Source of the DNA: an uncultured bacterium
GTDB lineage: Bacteria; Planctomycetota; Uabimicrobiia; Uabimicrobiales; JABWCH01
Length of the DNA: 28,985 nucleotides
NCBI GenBank assembly: GCA_938003875.1
Contig: CALKWO010000251.1
Coordinates: 1 to 28,985, forward strand
Reading direction: 5' to 3'
The notes under the pieces were generated by a model. It had not been told where the DNA came from. It saw only the letters and a program-made list of their open reading frames with translations, and did no database searches. Position numbers and translations under genes: made by a program. This document shows, piece after piece, positions 8,121 to 16,931 of the stretch. How positions within the stretch are numbered: the stretch's first letter is position 1; the number at the start of each line of letters is the position of its first letter.

Positions 8121-8159
8121 AAAAATCCATCTTCTTTTTGGGAAGATGGATTTTTTTTT
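8121..8159 (+). terminator. Rho-independent terminator of ssrA
   Basis: Starting directly after the CCA end, AAAAATCCATCTTC (8121-8134) pairs with GAAGATGGATTTTT (8142-8155) around a 7-nt loop, followed by a run of T to 8159. It is strong, well placed, and also separates ssrA from malQ. Confidence 0.92.
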
Positions 8160-8222
8160 AGACTTAGACAACTTCCATCTATATAAATTCTGCCTTCTCA
8201 ACCGAAAAGGAGTTCAAAATCC

Positions 8223-10100
8223 ATGTTAAAAGATCGCATCAGCGGAGTTTTAATTCCTGTTTCTGCTTTACCAGATAAAGATATAGGAAACTTTGGAAAA
8301 ATTGCCAGAGATTTTCTCTTGCAATTAAAAAATTCAGGCCAGACAATATGGCAGGTCTTGCCTATGGGAACCACCATTGTGGATGATTCGCCTTTTTATT
8401 CTCCTTCCGCCTTTGCTATTAGTCCTAATTATATTGATTTATATGACCTTGTGGAAAATCCAGACCGTCAGCTCCTGACAAAAGAAGAATTAGAGGAATA
8501 CTACCATAAGTTCGATTGGGAAAATCCGAATAAGATCAACTATGGCCTCTTGTGGGAACAGAAAATGCCTCTTTTAAGAAAGGCATACCAGGTATTCAAG
8601 CAAAAACATCTGTCAAGTAGCCCCAAATTCCAAGAATTTCTGGAAAGCCAGGCTTACTGGCTGGAAGACTATGCTTATTTCATGGGAATAAAAGAAATAC
8701 ACTTTGGCGATAAAACCAAAGAAACCTGGTTTCAATGGAATGAAGAGTTCAGGAACAAAGAAATTTTTGATCGTAATTTGACAGAATTTAAAAATTTAAA
8801 TACGAAAAATGCTTTCAGTGGAAGCATAGATTCCTGGCAAACAGAGGCCAGTGACATGATCAACTGGTCTTTAGAGCGTCTTCTGAACTATCAGAAGTTA
8901 GTGGAAAACGCAGATTTTTACCGCTTTATTCAATGGGTCGTCTGCGATCAATGGTATAGCTTGAAATCTCTGGCAAAAGAGTTGGATATAAGAATCGTTG
9001 GAGACTGCCCCATTTATGTCGCACCTGACAGTGCCGATGTTTGGGCAAACAAAAATGTGTTCAAGCTGGATGAGGAAGGAAACCAGCTTTGCTATGCAGG
9101 CGTTCCACCAGACTATTTTTCGCCTAAATATGGCCAATTCTGGGGAAATCCTATATATCGCTGGTATTGGGATCACGAAGAGCAAAGTCTGAATCCTGCA
9201 GCACTGGATTGGTGGACAAACCGTTTAAAACACCAATTCTGTCTTTTTGATGAAGTGAGAATAGACCATTTCCGTGGATTTGCTGGCTATTGGGAAGTTC
9301 CTGCCGATAAATTCTTAACCACAGATGAAGATGGCAATGAAATCAAGACATCTCAATTCGGAGCATGGAAAAAAGGGCCAGGAATATCTCTTTTCAGACA
9401 TATTGCATACCATTTAAATATGGAAGTGGACGAAATGCCTGTCATAGCAGAAGATTTAGGGGTAATCACAAAAGAAGTAAATGATTTAAGAGAAGCTTTG
9501 AATGCACCTGGAATGGGAATATTCCAATTTGGCCCATGGAAGGATCTTTATTATCGTATTAATGCAAGTGAATGTATTCCTTTCTCTTATTTGGCAGGTA
9601 AAGAAAGAAATCTCCATAGAGAAGAAGACTGGCAACGTTTATTCTATCCAGGCGAATCGCTTCTTCCTCTGCTTTCGCATGAATTCCTCCCTCATAATGC
9701 TGGTCGTACAGGAAAACGTGTATTCTATCCTGGCACTCATGATAATGAAACTTTGATAGGCTGGTTTACAAGCGAGAAAAGAACTCCAGAAGAAAAAGAA
9801 GTTTTTGTGAAATACCTGGATTTCCATCTGGGCTTCGCTCATACAGAAGACGAAATACACTGGAAAGTCATCTATCTTCTCTGGAATTCAAAGGAAGTGC
9901 GTTATGCTATTGCTCAAATGCAAGATATTTTAGGCCTTCCTAACATAGATGAAGACAGCGGTGTAAAAGTCCGCATGAACATCCCCAATGAAAAAAGCCA
10001 GTGGCAATGGAAATTAGGCGGCAAGCATGTATTTTCTCCTGAAGTTCAGGAAAAACTTCTCAGAATCACGCTGCATTCTGGCCGTTGTAAAAAGTTTTAG
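8223..10100 (+). CDS. malQ: 4-alpha-glucanotransferase (amylomaltase, GH77)
   Basis: A 625-residue GH77 enzyme that transfers alpha-1,4-glucan segments in cytoplasmic maltodextrin or glycogen metabolism. Motifs include the N-terminal GVLIPVSALPDKDIGNFG, WQVLPMG, the substrate loop DCPIYVAPDSADVWANK, and PPDYFSPKYGQFWGNPIY. The expected catalytic residues are nucleophile Asp348 (VRIDHFRGF), acid/base Glu410 (VIAEDLGVIT) and Asp507 (GTHDNET). The E410-D507 spacing is about 40 residues longer than in the 500-residue Thermus-type enzyme, because of an insertion around residues 430-500 (KDLYYRINASECIPF onward). An AAAAGGAG site (8205-8212) sits 10 bases before the ATG. The gene stands alone between the ssrA terminator and a family A repeat; no other glycogen gene is nearby. 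Confidence 0.95.
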   Translation: MLKDRISGVLIPVSALPDKDIGNFGKIARDFLLQLKNSGQTIWQVLPMGTTIVDDSPFYSPSAFAISPNYIDLYDLVENPDRQLLTKEELEEYYHKFDWENPNKINYGLLWEQKMPLLRKAYQVFKQKHLSSSPKFQEFLESQAYWLEDYAYFMGIKEIHFGDKTKETWFQWNEEFRNKEIFDRNLTEFKNLNTKNAFSGSIDSWQTEASDMINWSLERLLNYQKLVENADFYRFIQWVVCDQWYSLKSLAKELDIRIVGDCPIYVAPDSADVWANKNVFKLDEEGNQLCYAGVPPDYFSPKYGQFWGNPIYRWYWDHEEQSLNPAALDWWTNRLKHQFCLFDEVRIDHFRGFAGYWEVPADKFLTTDEDGNEIKTSQFGAWKKGPGISLFRHIAYHLNMEVDEMPVIAEDLGVITKEVNDLREALNAPGMGIFQFGPWKDLYYRINASECIPFSYLAGKERNLHREEDWQRLFYPGESLLPLLSHEFLPHNAGRTGKRVFYPGTHDNETLIGWFTSEKRTPEEKEVFVKYLDFHLGFAHTEDEIHWKVIYLLWNSKEVRYAIAQMQDILGLPNIDEDSGVKVRMNIPNEKSQWQWKLGGKHVFSPEVQEKLLRITLHSGRCKKF

Positions 10101-10143
10101 GAAATTTTTGACTGGATTGAGAAAAATCTTTCGATCCATAGCG

Positions 10144-10216
10144 AAGACGCAGGGATTGCGCTGGCGTTGGGCTTTTGAGCAGACACATCTTTTTTGGCGC
10201 AACCCTGCGGCTACAA
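10144..10216 (+). repeat. Family A dispersed repeat, copy 2
   Basis: A 73-bp element starting AAGACGCAGGGATTGCGCTG and ending GCGCAACCCTGCGGCTACAA, 43 bp after the malQ stop. The left and right parts form an imperfect stem (one-base bulge), with GCTTTTGAGC in the middle. The right end and its flank (to ATCTATTG) are identical to copy 3 at 18615. The 10101-10398 gap holds this repeat, the terminator-like hairpin at 10261 and the leader of the next gene. Confidence 0.85.
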
Positions 10217-10260
10217 TCTATTGTAAAACAAAATATAAATACAAGCAAATTATATCAAAC

Positions 10261-10291
10261 AAAAAAAAGCAAAATCTCTTGCTTTTTTTTT
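10261..10291 (+). terminator. Weak terminator-like A/T hairpin
   Basis: AAAAAAAAGCAA (10261-10272) pairs with TTGCTTTTTTTT (10279-10290) around a 6-nt loop. It has a T tract on one side and an A tract on the other, so it could stop transcription from either direction. The stem has only two G-C pairs, so strength is doubtful. Confidence 0.5.
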
Positions 10292-10398
10292 ATTTTATGG
10301 CAAGATAAAGTTAGAACTTTTTGCTTGCCTTGGATAGCAGCAAAGAGGGTGTTAAAAAATTTTTGATTTTCTTTATTATTTAAAGAAAGGAAATATGT

Positions 10399-11640
10399 AT
10401 GAGAAATCTTTTTATTTTTCTTTTGCTAGTTTGCTTTGTTACCAATATTTATGCATCCAATGTCAATGAGTATGTCAACGTGAGCTTCAATCCTAGTGCA
10501 ACGCCTACCCGATGGGCGAGCACTGCACAAGAGCTTTACAACCAGACAAGCTCCAGCAGCTCTAGCAGCAGTGAGAGCTGGAGCGGCCAGACAAGCTCCC
10601 AGTTTGTAGAAACCATCCTCCTGGAAGATAGAGACAACAGTGGTGGTATCAGCACTTATGACTGGGTAAGAGATGTATACAACACAACAGAAACAGGAAC
10701 AAGAAGTACCACAACTACAACAACAACATCCACTACCACGGCTTCGGCAGTCAATATGGTTTTTACCGTTTGGGATATTGTAGATGCTGGTTCTGCCTTT
10801 ACCTGGAATGAAGAAGAATTTCTTCAGAGATCCAACTGGGCTCAAAAATGGAACAAAAAAACCGATGCTCAGGCTACTTCCAGCAACTCTTTCCAGATCC
10901 GAAGAGACACAGAGCAGCAAGTAAGAGACGATGTATCCAGCTTGAACACTTTGTATGCCAATCTGTTTACAGTAGAAGAGAACATTGAGCGGCTGATTGC
11001 AAGTATACAGAGCTATAGAAGCAATCCAGAGCAGGATAAACAACACACTGCCTTGATGTCTCAGCTTGCAAAACTCAGAAAAGAGCAGTTCAACCTGAAA
11101 AGCGACATCCGTGAAAAAAGAGCCGAAGTTTTCTCCGAACAAGGCACAGATCTTTTAGGCTGGACGCTTAGCACCAATGTCACTACCAATGTAAGTACTA
11201 CAACAAGCGGTATTTCCAGAACAACTATTACAGGAACCGAACATAATATTTGTTTTGTTTCCTCTACAGAATTAACAGAAGGATGCACCATAGAAGAAGC
11301 CTGGAAGAATGGTATGACTCTAGCAGCAGGCAAGCTGGTACGCAGCGACTATTATACAGGGCTTGTCTATATGTTCTATGATGCCAATGGCAGAGCTTTA
11401 CTCCCAGGTTCTGTTACATACAATCACCTTCTTTTGACCACCGATATGCTCCAGAAGAAAAGAGCCTGCGATATACAGAAAGGCGACAGACTCATTTGTG
11501 GTTCCAATGAAATCGTAACAGTAGACAGAATTGAGACTACATCCTACCAAGGCTATGTCTATAACGTTGGAAACAACTATGAACTCTTCAGTTTCCATCC
11601 TGATTATGTTATGACAGCAGGAATCGCTGCTAAGGAATAG
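10399..11640 (+). CDS. Exported protein with EF-hand-like loop and C-terminal Hint-like domain
   Basis: A 413-residue protein. Residues 1-19 form a signal peptide (LFIFLLLVCFVTNIYA). Two low-complexity tracts follow (eight Ser near residue 51; a Thr run near 105-115). Between them, DRDNSGGISTYD has the spacing of an EF-hand/dockerin calcium loop. Residues about 170-255 are charged and helical, probably coiled coil. The C-terminal ~130 residues resemble a Hint module: Cys285 (ICFVSSTELTEG), then 55 residues later a TYNHLLLT segment like the TxxH of intein block B, then DIQKGDRLI, VTVDRIE and GYVYNV like block F. The final His-Asn is not evident; the protein ends TAGIAAKE. Hint modules self-cleave or splice, but activity here is inference. 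AAAGG precedes the ATG at good spacing. The gene is separated from the next by family B repeat DNA. Confidence 0.7.
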   Translation: MRNLFIFLLLVCFVTNIYASNVNEYVNVSFNPSATPTRWASTAQELYNQTSSSSSSSSESWSGQTSSQFVETILLEDRDNSGGISTYDWVRDVYNTTETGTRSTTTTTTTSTTTASAVNMVFTVWDIVDAGSAFTWNEEEFLQRSNWAQKWNKKTDAQATSSNSFQIRRDTEQQVRDDVSSLNTLYANLFTVEENIERLIASIQSYRSNPEQDKQHTALMSQLAKLRKEQFNLKSDIREKRAEVFSEQGTDLLGWTLSTNVTTNVSTTTSGISRTTITGTEHNICFVSSTELTEGCTIEEAWKNGMTLAAGKLVRSDYYTGLVYMFYDANGRALLPGSVTYNHLLLTTDMLQKKRACDIQKGDRLICGSNEIVTVDRIETTSYQGYVYNVGNNYELFSFHPDYVMTAGIAAKE

Positions 11641-11685
11641 TTTCACTAAATTTTCTGAATCGAATCCGTAGTAGTAAAAAAAAAG

Positions 11686-11760
11686 AACCACGGATGAACA
11701 CGGATAAACACGGATCTTCGAAGAAAATAGTCTGTGTTTCATCTGGTTTATCTGTGGTTT
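11686..11760 (+). repeat. Family B repeat (ACCACGGAT-type), inverted pair
   Basis: AACCACGGATGAACACGGAT continues with AAACACGGAT on the left (11686-11715). The right half (11731-11760) is its imperfect reverse complement, ending TTTATCTGTGGTTT. A TCTTCGAAGA palindrome lies at the loop. The pair can form a long interrupted hairpin between the Hint-like gene and the next gene. The same unit recurs at 28.78-28.97 kb. The 11641-11790 gap contains nothing else but the AAAGGAG site of the next gene. Confidence 0.75.
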
Positions 11761-11790
11761 AAATTTTTAAAAAACAGAAAAGGAGCCATC

Positions 11791-12708
11791 ATGGGCAAAA
11801 TATATTTTATACTCTTCTTGTTGTCTTTGCTTCCTTGCCTTGTTTGCCAGGAAAAAAAGAAAGAATATTCTCTTGTATGGAGTGATTTGCAAGGTTTTGA
11901 ATGTATTTCTACACAAAATACCACCATTATCAACGAGCGTTTTGAAGTTCAAAAAGATAAACCTAAGTTGCTCAGAACCCAAAAAATACATTTACAGTGT
12001 AAAGTGTATCATACCATCGTGGCCTCGGAAGGCGATTTTGTTGTCGTAAGAATTTTACACAGGGAAGGTAAAATTCGGTTAGATGCAGAAAGAACGATGC
12101 TTTGTGAGGTAGATACACCAGAAAAAGTAAAAAATGCAAGTAAATATCCAGACATAGAACCTTATATTTCTTCTATTACAGGTGGGTTTGTATATAGAGT
12201 TAATAAGATTACAGGAGAAGTTATTGGAACGTGGCAAATGGTAGAAGAAGAGCAAAAAATAGATCCAAAGACGAAAAAACAGGATGTAAAATATAAGATG
12301 GTTCCTATAGGGAAAGATCCATTAGGTAATAGCAGTGCCTTCCATCTGATTCCGAATAAAAGCGTTCCTGTAGGCTATGAATGGAACAGAAGGCAAATGG
12401 GAACGCAGACAGAAGACCTGAAGTTTGCCCAGGTTGTTTCTCATAATAATCGTAAAGCTGTTGCTAAAATCACAAGAAAAGGCACGCTCATGCAAAATGA
12501 AGCCAAGGTTGGGACAACAGAAGGGACTCTGTATTTTGATTTAGAATACAAAACCACCCTGGAGCATATATCCAAAACAATATATGAGCAAACCATGACA
12601 CTAGAGGAAAAAAACAAAAAAAGAAACATCCTGGAAAAAATCACGAGCGAAACGAAAATTGCTCTTTTATATACTAACTATGATTTAATCCCGAAAAAGA
12701 AACCTTGA
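11791..12708 (+). CDS. Exported protein of unknown function
   Basis: From the ATG at 11791 the product is 305 residues with a clear signal peptide (MGKIYFILFLLSLLPCLVC); the Cys at the end could be a lipoprotein cysteine, but the box is not ideal. An AAAAGGAG site lies 6-8 bases upstream. The frame remains open to 11734, but that extension is repeat DNA and would place the signal peptide internally. The mature part is lysine-rich with beta-strand patterns (FVVVRILHREGKI, GGFVYRVNKITGEVIG, GTLYFDLEYKTTLEHIS) and no motif I recognise. It is probably the first gene of the 11.8-24.8 kb operon. A periplasmic or surface role alongside the pseudopilin-like protein is inferred from context only. Confidence 0.75.
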   Translation: MGKIYFILFLLSLLPCLVCQEKKKEYSLVWSDLQGFECISTQNTTIINERFEVQKDKPKLLRTQKIHLQCKVYHTIVASEGDFVVVRILHREGKIRLDAERTMLCEVDTPEKVKNASKYPDIEPYISSITGGFVYRVNKITGEVIGTWQMVEEEQKIDPKTKKQDVKYKMVPIGKDPLGNSSAFHLIPNKSVPVGYEWNRRQMGTQTEDLKFAQVVSHNNRKAVAKITRKGTLMQNEAKVGTTEGTLYFDLEYKTTLEHISKTIYEQTMTLEEKNKKRNILEKITSETKIALLYTNYDLIPKKKP

Positions 12709-12750
12709 TGCAACTATCTTGTAAAGTCATTTTTATAGAAGGATATGAAA

Positions 12751-13683
12751 ATGCAATGGAGATACTTTCTCCTTTATTTTCTATTGTTTTTTCCCCACTT
12801 TCTTTCAGGACAAACAGAGAATGCGAAAAAAGAGATAAGCCTTTTTACAATCCAGCAGGCACGGCTGGAATATGAAAGATATAAGTGGGGAGACGAGTTT
12901 TTTTTAAAAATTCGTGGTATAGCTCATCCTATGCTGGATGGAGCTTTTCTCAATGTCACGCTCTTTTATTATGATCAGCAACTTTGTTCTACCAACTTGC
13001 CGTTACAATATGTACCAGAAAAAGACCAGAATCGCATTTTGTTTTCTTTAGATTGGGGGCCACTCAACCAGCCATACCAAAAGGCCTATACTGGCAACTA
13101 TCAGGTAGAACTTTCCTTTTTACTGGAACACCAGATACCTGTTCTTCGTAGCAAACTTCAGGAAGTCACAAAAGATAAAAATATCCGATCCCAAAAAAAA
13201 ATCATCCCTTTTGGCTCAAGCTCTTTATTTCAGGAAGAGGGGGAAACTCTGCGGAACTTTTATTCTGAACGCATACAAAAAATGAAAAAAATGTATGGAA
13301 TGATCCTACAGCACGGTATGCCCAGGCTATCTTCCTCCCAAAATTTTGACTTTAAGGCATGGCGAAAATGGTTGGAAAATTTTATTCAGGAAGTCCATGA
13401 AGAAACGAACCTCCTGAATAAATTTCAGAAGAAACAATTTTGCTGCCGCTATTCTATCGCTAAAGATAGCCTGATAGAATACCATGATCTGGTTGTCCGA
13501 TTTGGAAAGCTTATTAGTATAGATTTGTATCAAAAGCATAATCTGGAACCCGACAAGAAAGACACAAATATCTCCTCTTTTGGCTTGAAAAGACTGGATA
13601 TGTTGCAAAAAAATCTGGAGAGACTACTCCAGCAAGCTGGCGATGATTTGAAATCTGAAAAAATATTGGGAGAAAAAAAATGA
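12751..13683 (+). CDS. Exported protein of unknown function, coupled to the GspK-like gene
   Basis: About 310 residues with an N-terminal signal peptide (RYFLLYFLLFFPHFLSG) followed by QTENAKKE. An in-frame ATG at 12745 also exists, but AGAAGGA (12737-12743) is only one base from it and seven bases from 12751, so 12751 is preferred. The first ~120 mature residues look beta-rich (FFLKIRGIAHPMLDG, FLNVTLFYYDQQL, YTGNYQVELSFLL), perhaps an Ig-like or C2-like domain. The rest is helical and charged (NFYSERIQKMKKMYGMIL, LLNKFQKKQF). No family is recognised. The stop overlaps the next start (ATGA), implying translational coupling and a likely functional link to the GspK-like protein. Confidence 0.75.
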   Translation: MQWRYFLLYFLLFFPHFLSGQTENAKKEISLFTIQQARLEYERYKWGDEFFLKIRGIAHPMLDGAFLNVTLFYYDQQLCSTNLPLQYVPEKDQNRILFSLDWGPLNQPYQKAYTGNYQVELSFLLEHQIPVLRSKLQEVTKDKNIRSQKKIIPFGSSSLFQEEGETLRNFYSERIQKMKKMYGMILQHGMPRLSSSQNFDFKAWRKWLENFIQEVHEETNLLNKFQKKQFCCRYSIAKDSLIEYHDLVVRFGKLISIDLYQKHNLEPDKKDTNISSFGLKRLDMLQKNLERLLQQAGDDLKSEKILGEKK

Positions 13684-16600
13684 TGAGGAGAAAAGTTTCC
13701 TCTCAAGGAATTGCCCTGGTTATGATCGTGGGAATCCTTATGGTAATAGCGACTATGGCTGTCATGTTTGCCCGTTCAGCCTATATTGAACAAAATATAG
13801 CCGTGAACTATTCCGATAAACTTCAGGCTCGCCTTACTTGCTTTGCTGGTATAGAAATGGCGATTTGCAGGCTAAGCGAGTACATGAATCAGTATAGCTA
13901 TATGGCAGCTCATAACCAACCCTGGCGTTATCCTTATGGGGATAATGTAGAAGTTTCTTTGGAAAATGCCTGTAAAAAAGATAGTTCATCGGATAGCATC
14001 GCAGGGGTGTCTTACCAGATGGCAAGTGCCCCCTATAATCCTATATACTATCCATACTATTATCCTTCTGGTATATTAGGTGACAGTGCCTCTGTCTCTA
14101 TTGCGAATCTTTATTCTCTGAAAATCTTGGATTTGCAAGGGCAAGTCAATGTCAACAGCCATATTGTTGTTCCTTATAATTCTACACATCAAAGCTACTC
14201 TGATGCTGTTTTGCAGAGAATGATAAAAAATCTTGCTGTTTTCTGTGGTTTTAGCGATACTCAGGCAACGCAGATCGCGGGAGGAATTATCCGAGGAGAA
14301 AATCTGGCAGGAACAGGAACAGCAGGCGGAGTCTGGTATACCGCATACTCAGCTCAATGGCCAGCCACAACCTCTGGCATTTTGCCCAAAAGATGGAACA
14401 CCAAGGAAGCCATAAAGCTTTATTTGGTGAATAATCTGGGGCTTTCCTGGGATGATGCTAAAACCTTAAAGTTCTGGAATAATCTTTGCGTCTCTTCCTG
14501 GGTAGACCGTAGTACCTCTATGGTGAAAGATCATGCGTCTTCTAAGCCTCTTTCCGTGACACATCTCATTCCCCAATATGTATGGGAAATGCGTTCGCCT
14601 ATAAACATAAACACAGCGACAAAAGAGGTTCTATATTCAATCCTGATGGTAAAGGCGCAGCCCTATTATCTCAATAATAGTAGCTCTGGAAGGAAATACG
14701 AAGATTCTAGCCTGAACAGCGAGATCAAACAAGACAGAGATATTTCTTCCCTCCCTGCAAGATGGACTATTTCTCTGGAATCTACAAATCCTATCACTTC
14801 CAAAACTTATGCACAGGGGATAGCAGACCGTATCATTCAACAAAGACAAAACTTTGGGCCATTCCGATCCTGGGGTGATTTTGTAAACTTTGTGGATACC
14901 TATCTGGATGCCAGCTATTTCCCTACAAATTCTTGGGCTTCGAACTACCATCCGAATACCAACCCTTCTGACCCTCCGCCAGATGCTACTTTAGGGGAAA
15001 GAATATGGCTCAAGGCCTGTCGTGATCTTGTAAAATCCAACTTTAGTCCCAATATGATTGACAATCACTTCAATCCAACGCAACACACTCGCTTTCGCAC
15101 GGTAAAGAGCGATTTTTTTGATGGTACGACAAGAACTCATTCTACGGAATTTTGTTTTTCTTCCATGGGCAATTTCGAGATTTCCTCTTTTGGTTATACT
15201 GTCAATAAAATCAACAACCAGATGATATGCTCTGTGCTACTGAAAACTGATGTTTCCCTGTATGCAATCGTGAGACATACAACACAGCAAGATTTCGAGG
15301 CTACAGTGCAATCCTACAATCCTACTTTTTCCTATACAACGACATATCCTGCTGTTTTAGGCAAAGGAATCCTGATGGATGTGGACGTGCATACAGGAAG
15401 GGTGGAGCCTCAGATTACATTCAATAGCCCCTTTGGCACAAGCCCATTGATCAATACGTTCAGCTCGCGATTTGCGCCTGTTCGTAGTTCAGGAACACAG
15501 CCAGAGATTCTCTCTTCTACTTCTGAAAGATTTCTGAGCCTATATGGCGGACAAGCAGCTAATTACGAGATGAAGCTCTCCCAGATTCGCTCCGATTCCA
15601 ACAACCTTGCAAACGATGGAATCTTTTCGGAGAGAAGGCAATATGAATTGCTGGATCAGACCAGATATTATAGTATCGGAGCGTTAATCAGCAATGACAA
15701 AAGAGAGGGTGCCAGAAGAGGGATGAACTTTCCTACGCAAACCTATAAAGGCGATTCCACAGTATTGCCCAGAACCAGCAAGAATACGAATGATCGTCTG
15801 CCCTATTATAAAGGTGCTTTAGAATTTTGGGTAAAGCTAAGTGAACCATCCAATGCACAAATCGCGTGTGGACTCTTTGGTGCTACACAGGTCAATCTTC
15901 ATAAAAGTCCTGATCCAGATCGCTATCCGTCCCAGACAGACGATTTTGCCTGGGAATACCAGATCCCAACTTCTTTACAGGAAGCTTCCGAAGGAATCCA
16001 GTTCTATATCTTCAAGAATACCTTTGGTCAGCTTCATTTTAGCAGGCTATACTTTGCTTCTTGCTATGATGCGGCTGGAAATCTGAAAGGAACTCACTAT
16101 CGGCAGGATGCCGATGGGTGGCAATACCAGCAGGGAGAATGGCCTGTTTTCAATAGATGGAAGGCAAACCAACAGAATCAAGGATACTACTTCCCTGTTC
16201 CCAGAAGAGATGTTGTCATAAAATCTGATCTTGTAGGCTGGGATGCAGGCACATGGCATCATGTTTTTATGGCATGGGATGATGGAAATGCTTCTCAGAG
16301 AATCTTTCTGGATGGAACAGAAATAAGCAATGCTTCGATGATTGCGCAGCATTTCGAAGATACGCCTGATCGTACAGACCCTGAATTTTGCATTCTCAAT
16401 GAAAGAAACCCTCTGGACAGCATGAATATTTGCGGTTTCTACCGCTACCAGAAAGAAACCAACGATGGCGTATTCAAGCTCCCCGATCAAAGATTGCATA
16501 TTCCTGGAAATGCGACCATATCGAATTTCCGTGCTTATACTCTGTCTGATTCTTCAGCAAATCCTTTGCCCGATATAAACCGTCCTTCACGAAGGATATT

Positions 16601-16931
16601 CGAAGCATCAAGCACCTATACCCATCGCATGCTGGTTTCGCAAGGCGGAAAGCTAGGTACGATTTCCTGGACAGCATACCCTGATCGCGTTACGTCTCCC
16701 AACCTCCAGGTTACAGTTTCTTATACAGACATCCAGGGAATATTCCGCACTGTGACAGGAAATCTGGGACAAGGATTGTCCCTGGGGCATAATGTCAATG
16801 CCAATAGCCTGGTAACATACGTTGTTACTTTTTCTTCTGGAGAAAGAGAATGCGCTGCTCTGGATGATATAACGCTGACCATCAATAATGTTAAAATGGG
16901 CAATTTTGTAGAATCTTATTACGCTGAGTAA
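13680..16931 (+). CDS. GspK-like pseudopilin fused to a LamG/concanavalin-like domain
   Basis: A 1083-residue protein. The N-terminus RRKVSSQGIALVMIVGIL is a GspK/PilX-type prepilin segment: basic residues, Gly just before the hydrophobic helix, and no Glu5, as in GspK of type II secretion. Residues about 225-410 contain the GspK helix-hairpin-helix features: SPININTATKEVLYSIL (about 305-321) and ADRIIQQRQNFGPFRSWGDF (about 381-400). Residues about 712-960 look like a LamG/concanavalin A-type domain (KGALEFWVKLSEPS; WHHVFMAWDDGNASQRIFLDG with Trp859). The C-terminus is beta-rich. GspK proteins are normally about 300-350 residues and cap the pseudopilus, so this one would carry a large binding head. 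ATGA overlap with the previous gene; GGGAG lies upstream. Confidence 0.8.
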   Translation: MMRRKVSSQGIALVMIVGILMVIATMAVMFARSAYIEQNIAVNYSDKLQARLTCFAGIEMAICRLSEYMNQYSYMAAHNQPWRYPYGDNVEVSLENACKKDSSSDSIAGVSYQMASAPYNPIYYPYYYPSGILGDSASVSIANLYSLKILDLQGQVNVNSHIVVPYNSTHQSYSDAVLQRMIKNLAVFCGFSDTQATQIAGGIIRGENLAGTGTAGGVWYTAYSAQWPATTSGILPKRWNTKEAIKLYLVNNLGLSWDDAKTLKFWNNLCVSSWVDRSTSMVKDHASSKPLSVTHLIPQYVWEMRSPININTATKEVLYSILMVKAQPYYLNNSSSGRKYEDSSLNSEIKQDRDISSLPARWTISLESTNPITSKTYAQGIADRIIQQRQNFGPFRSWGDFVNFVDTYLDASYFPTNSWASNYHPNTNPSDPPPDATLGERIWLKACRDLVKSNFSPNMIDNHFNPTQHTRFRTVKSDFFDGTTRTHSTEFCFSSMGNFEISSFGYTVNKINNQMICSVLLKTDVSLYAIVRHTTQQDFEATVQSYNPTFSYTTTYPAVLGKGILMDVDVHTGRVEPQITFNSPFGTSPLINTFSSRFAPVRSSGTQPEILSSTSERFLSLYGGQAANYEMKLSQIRSDSNNLANDGIFSERRQYELLDQTRYYSIGALISNDKREGARRGMNFPTQTYKGDSTVLPRTSKNTNDRLPYYKGALEFWVKLSEPSNAQIACGLFGATQVNLHKSPDPDRYPSQTDDFAWEYQIPTSLQEASEGIQFYIFKNTFGQLHFSRLYFASCYDAAGNLKGTHYRQDADGWQYQQGEWPVFNRWKANQQNQGYYFPVPRRDVVIKSDLVGWDAGTWHHVFMAWDDGNASQRIFLDGTEISNASMIAQHFEDTPDRTDPEFCILNERNPLDSMNICGFYRYQKETNDGVFKLPDQRLHIPGNATISNFRAYTLSDSSANPLPDINRPSRRIFEASSTYTHRMLVSQGGKLGTISWTAYPDRVTSPNLQVTVSYTDIQGIFRTVTGNLGQGLSLGHNVNANSLVTYVVTFSSGERECAALDDITLTINNVKMGNFVESYYAE

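Noticed and set aside
11734..11790. Extended N-terminus of the exported protein
   Set aside because: It lies in family B repeat DNA, and AAAAGGAG plus the signal peptide fix the ATG at 11791.
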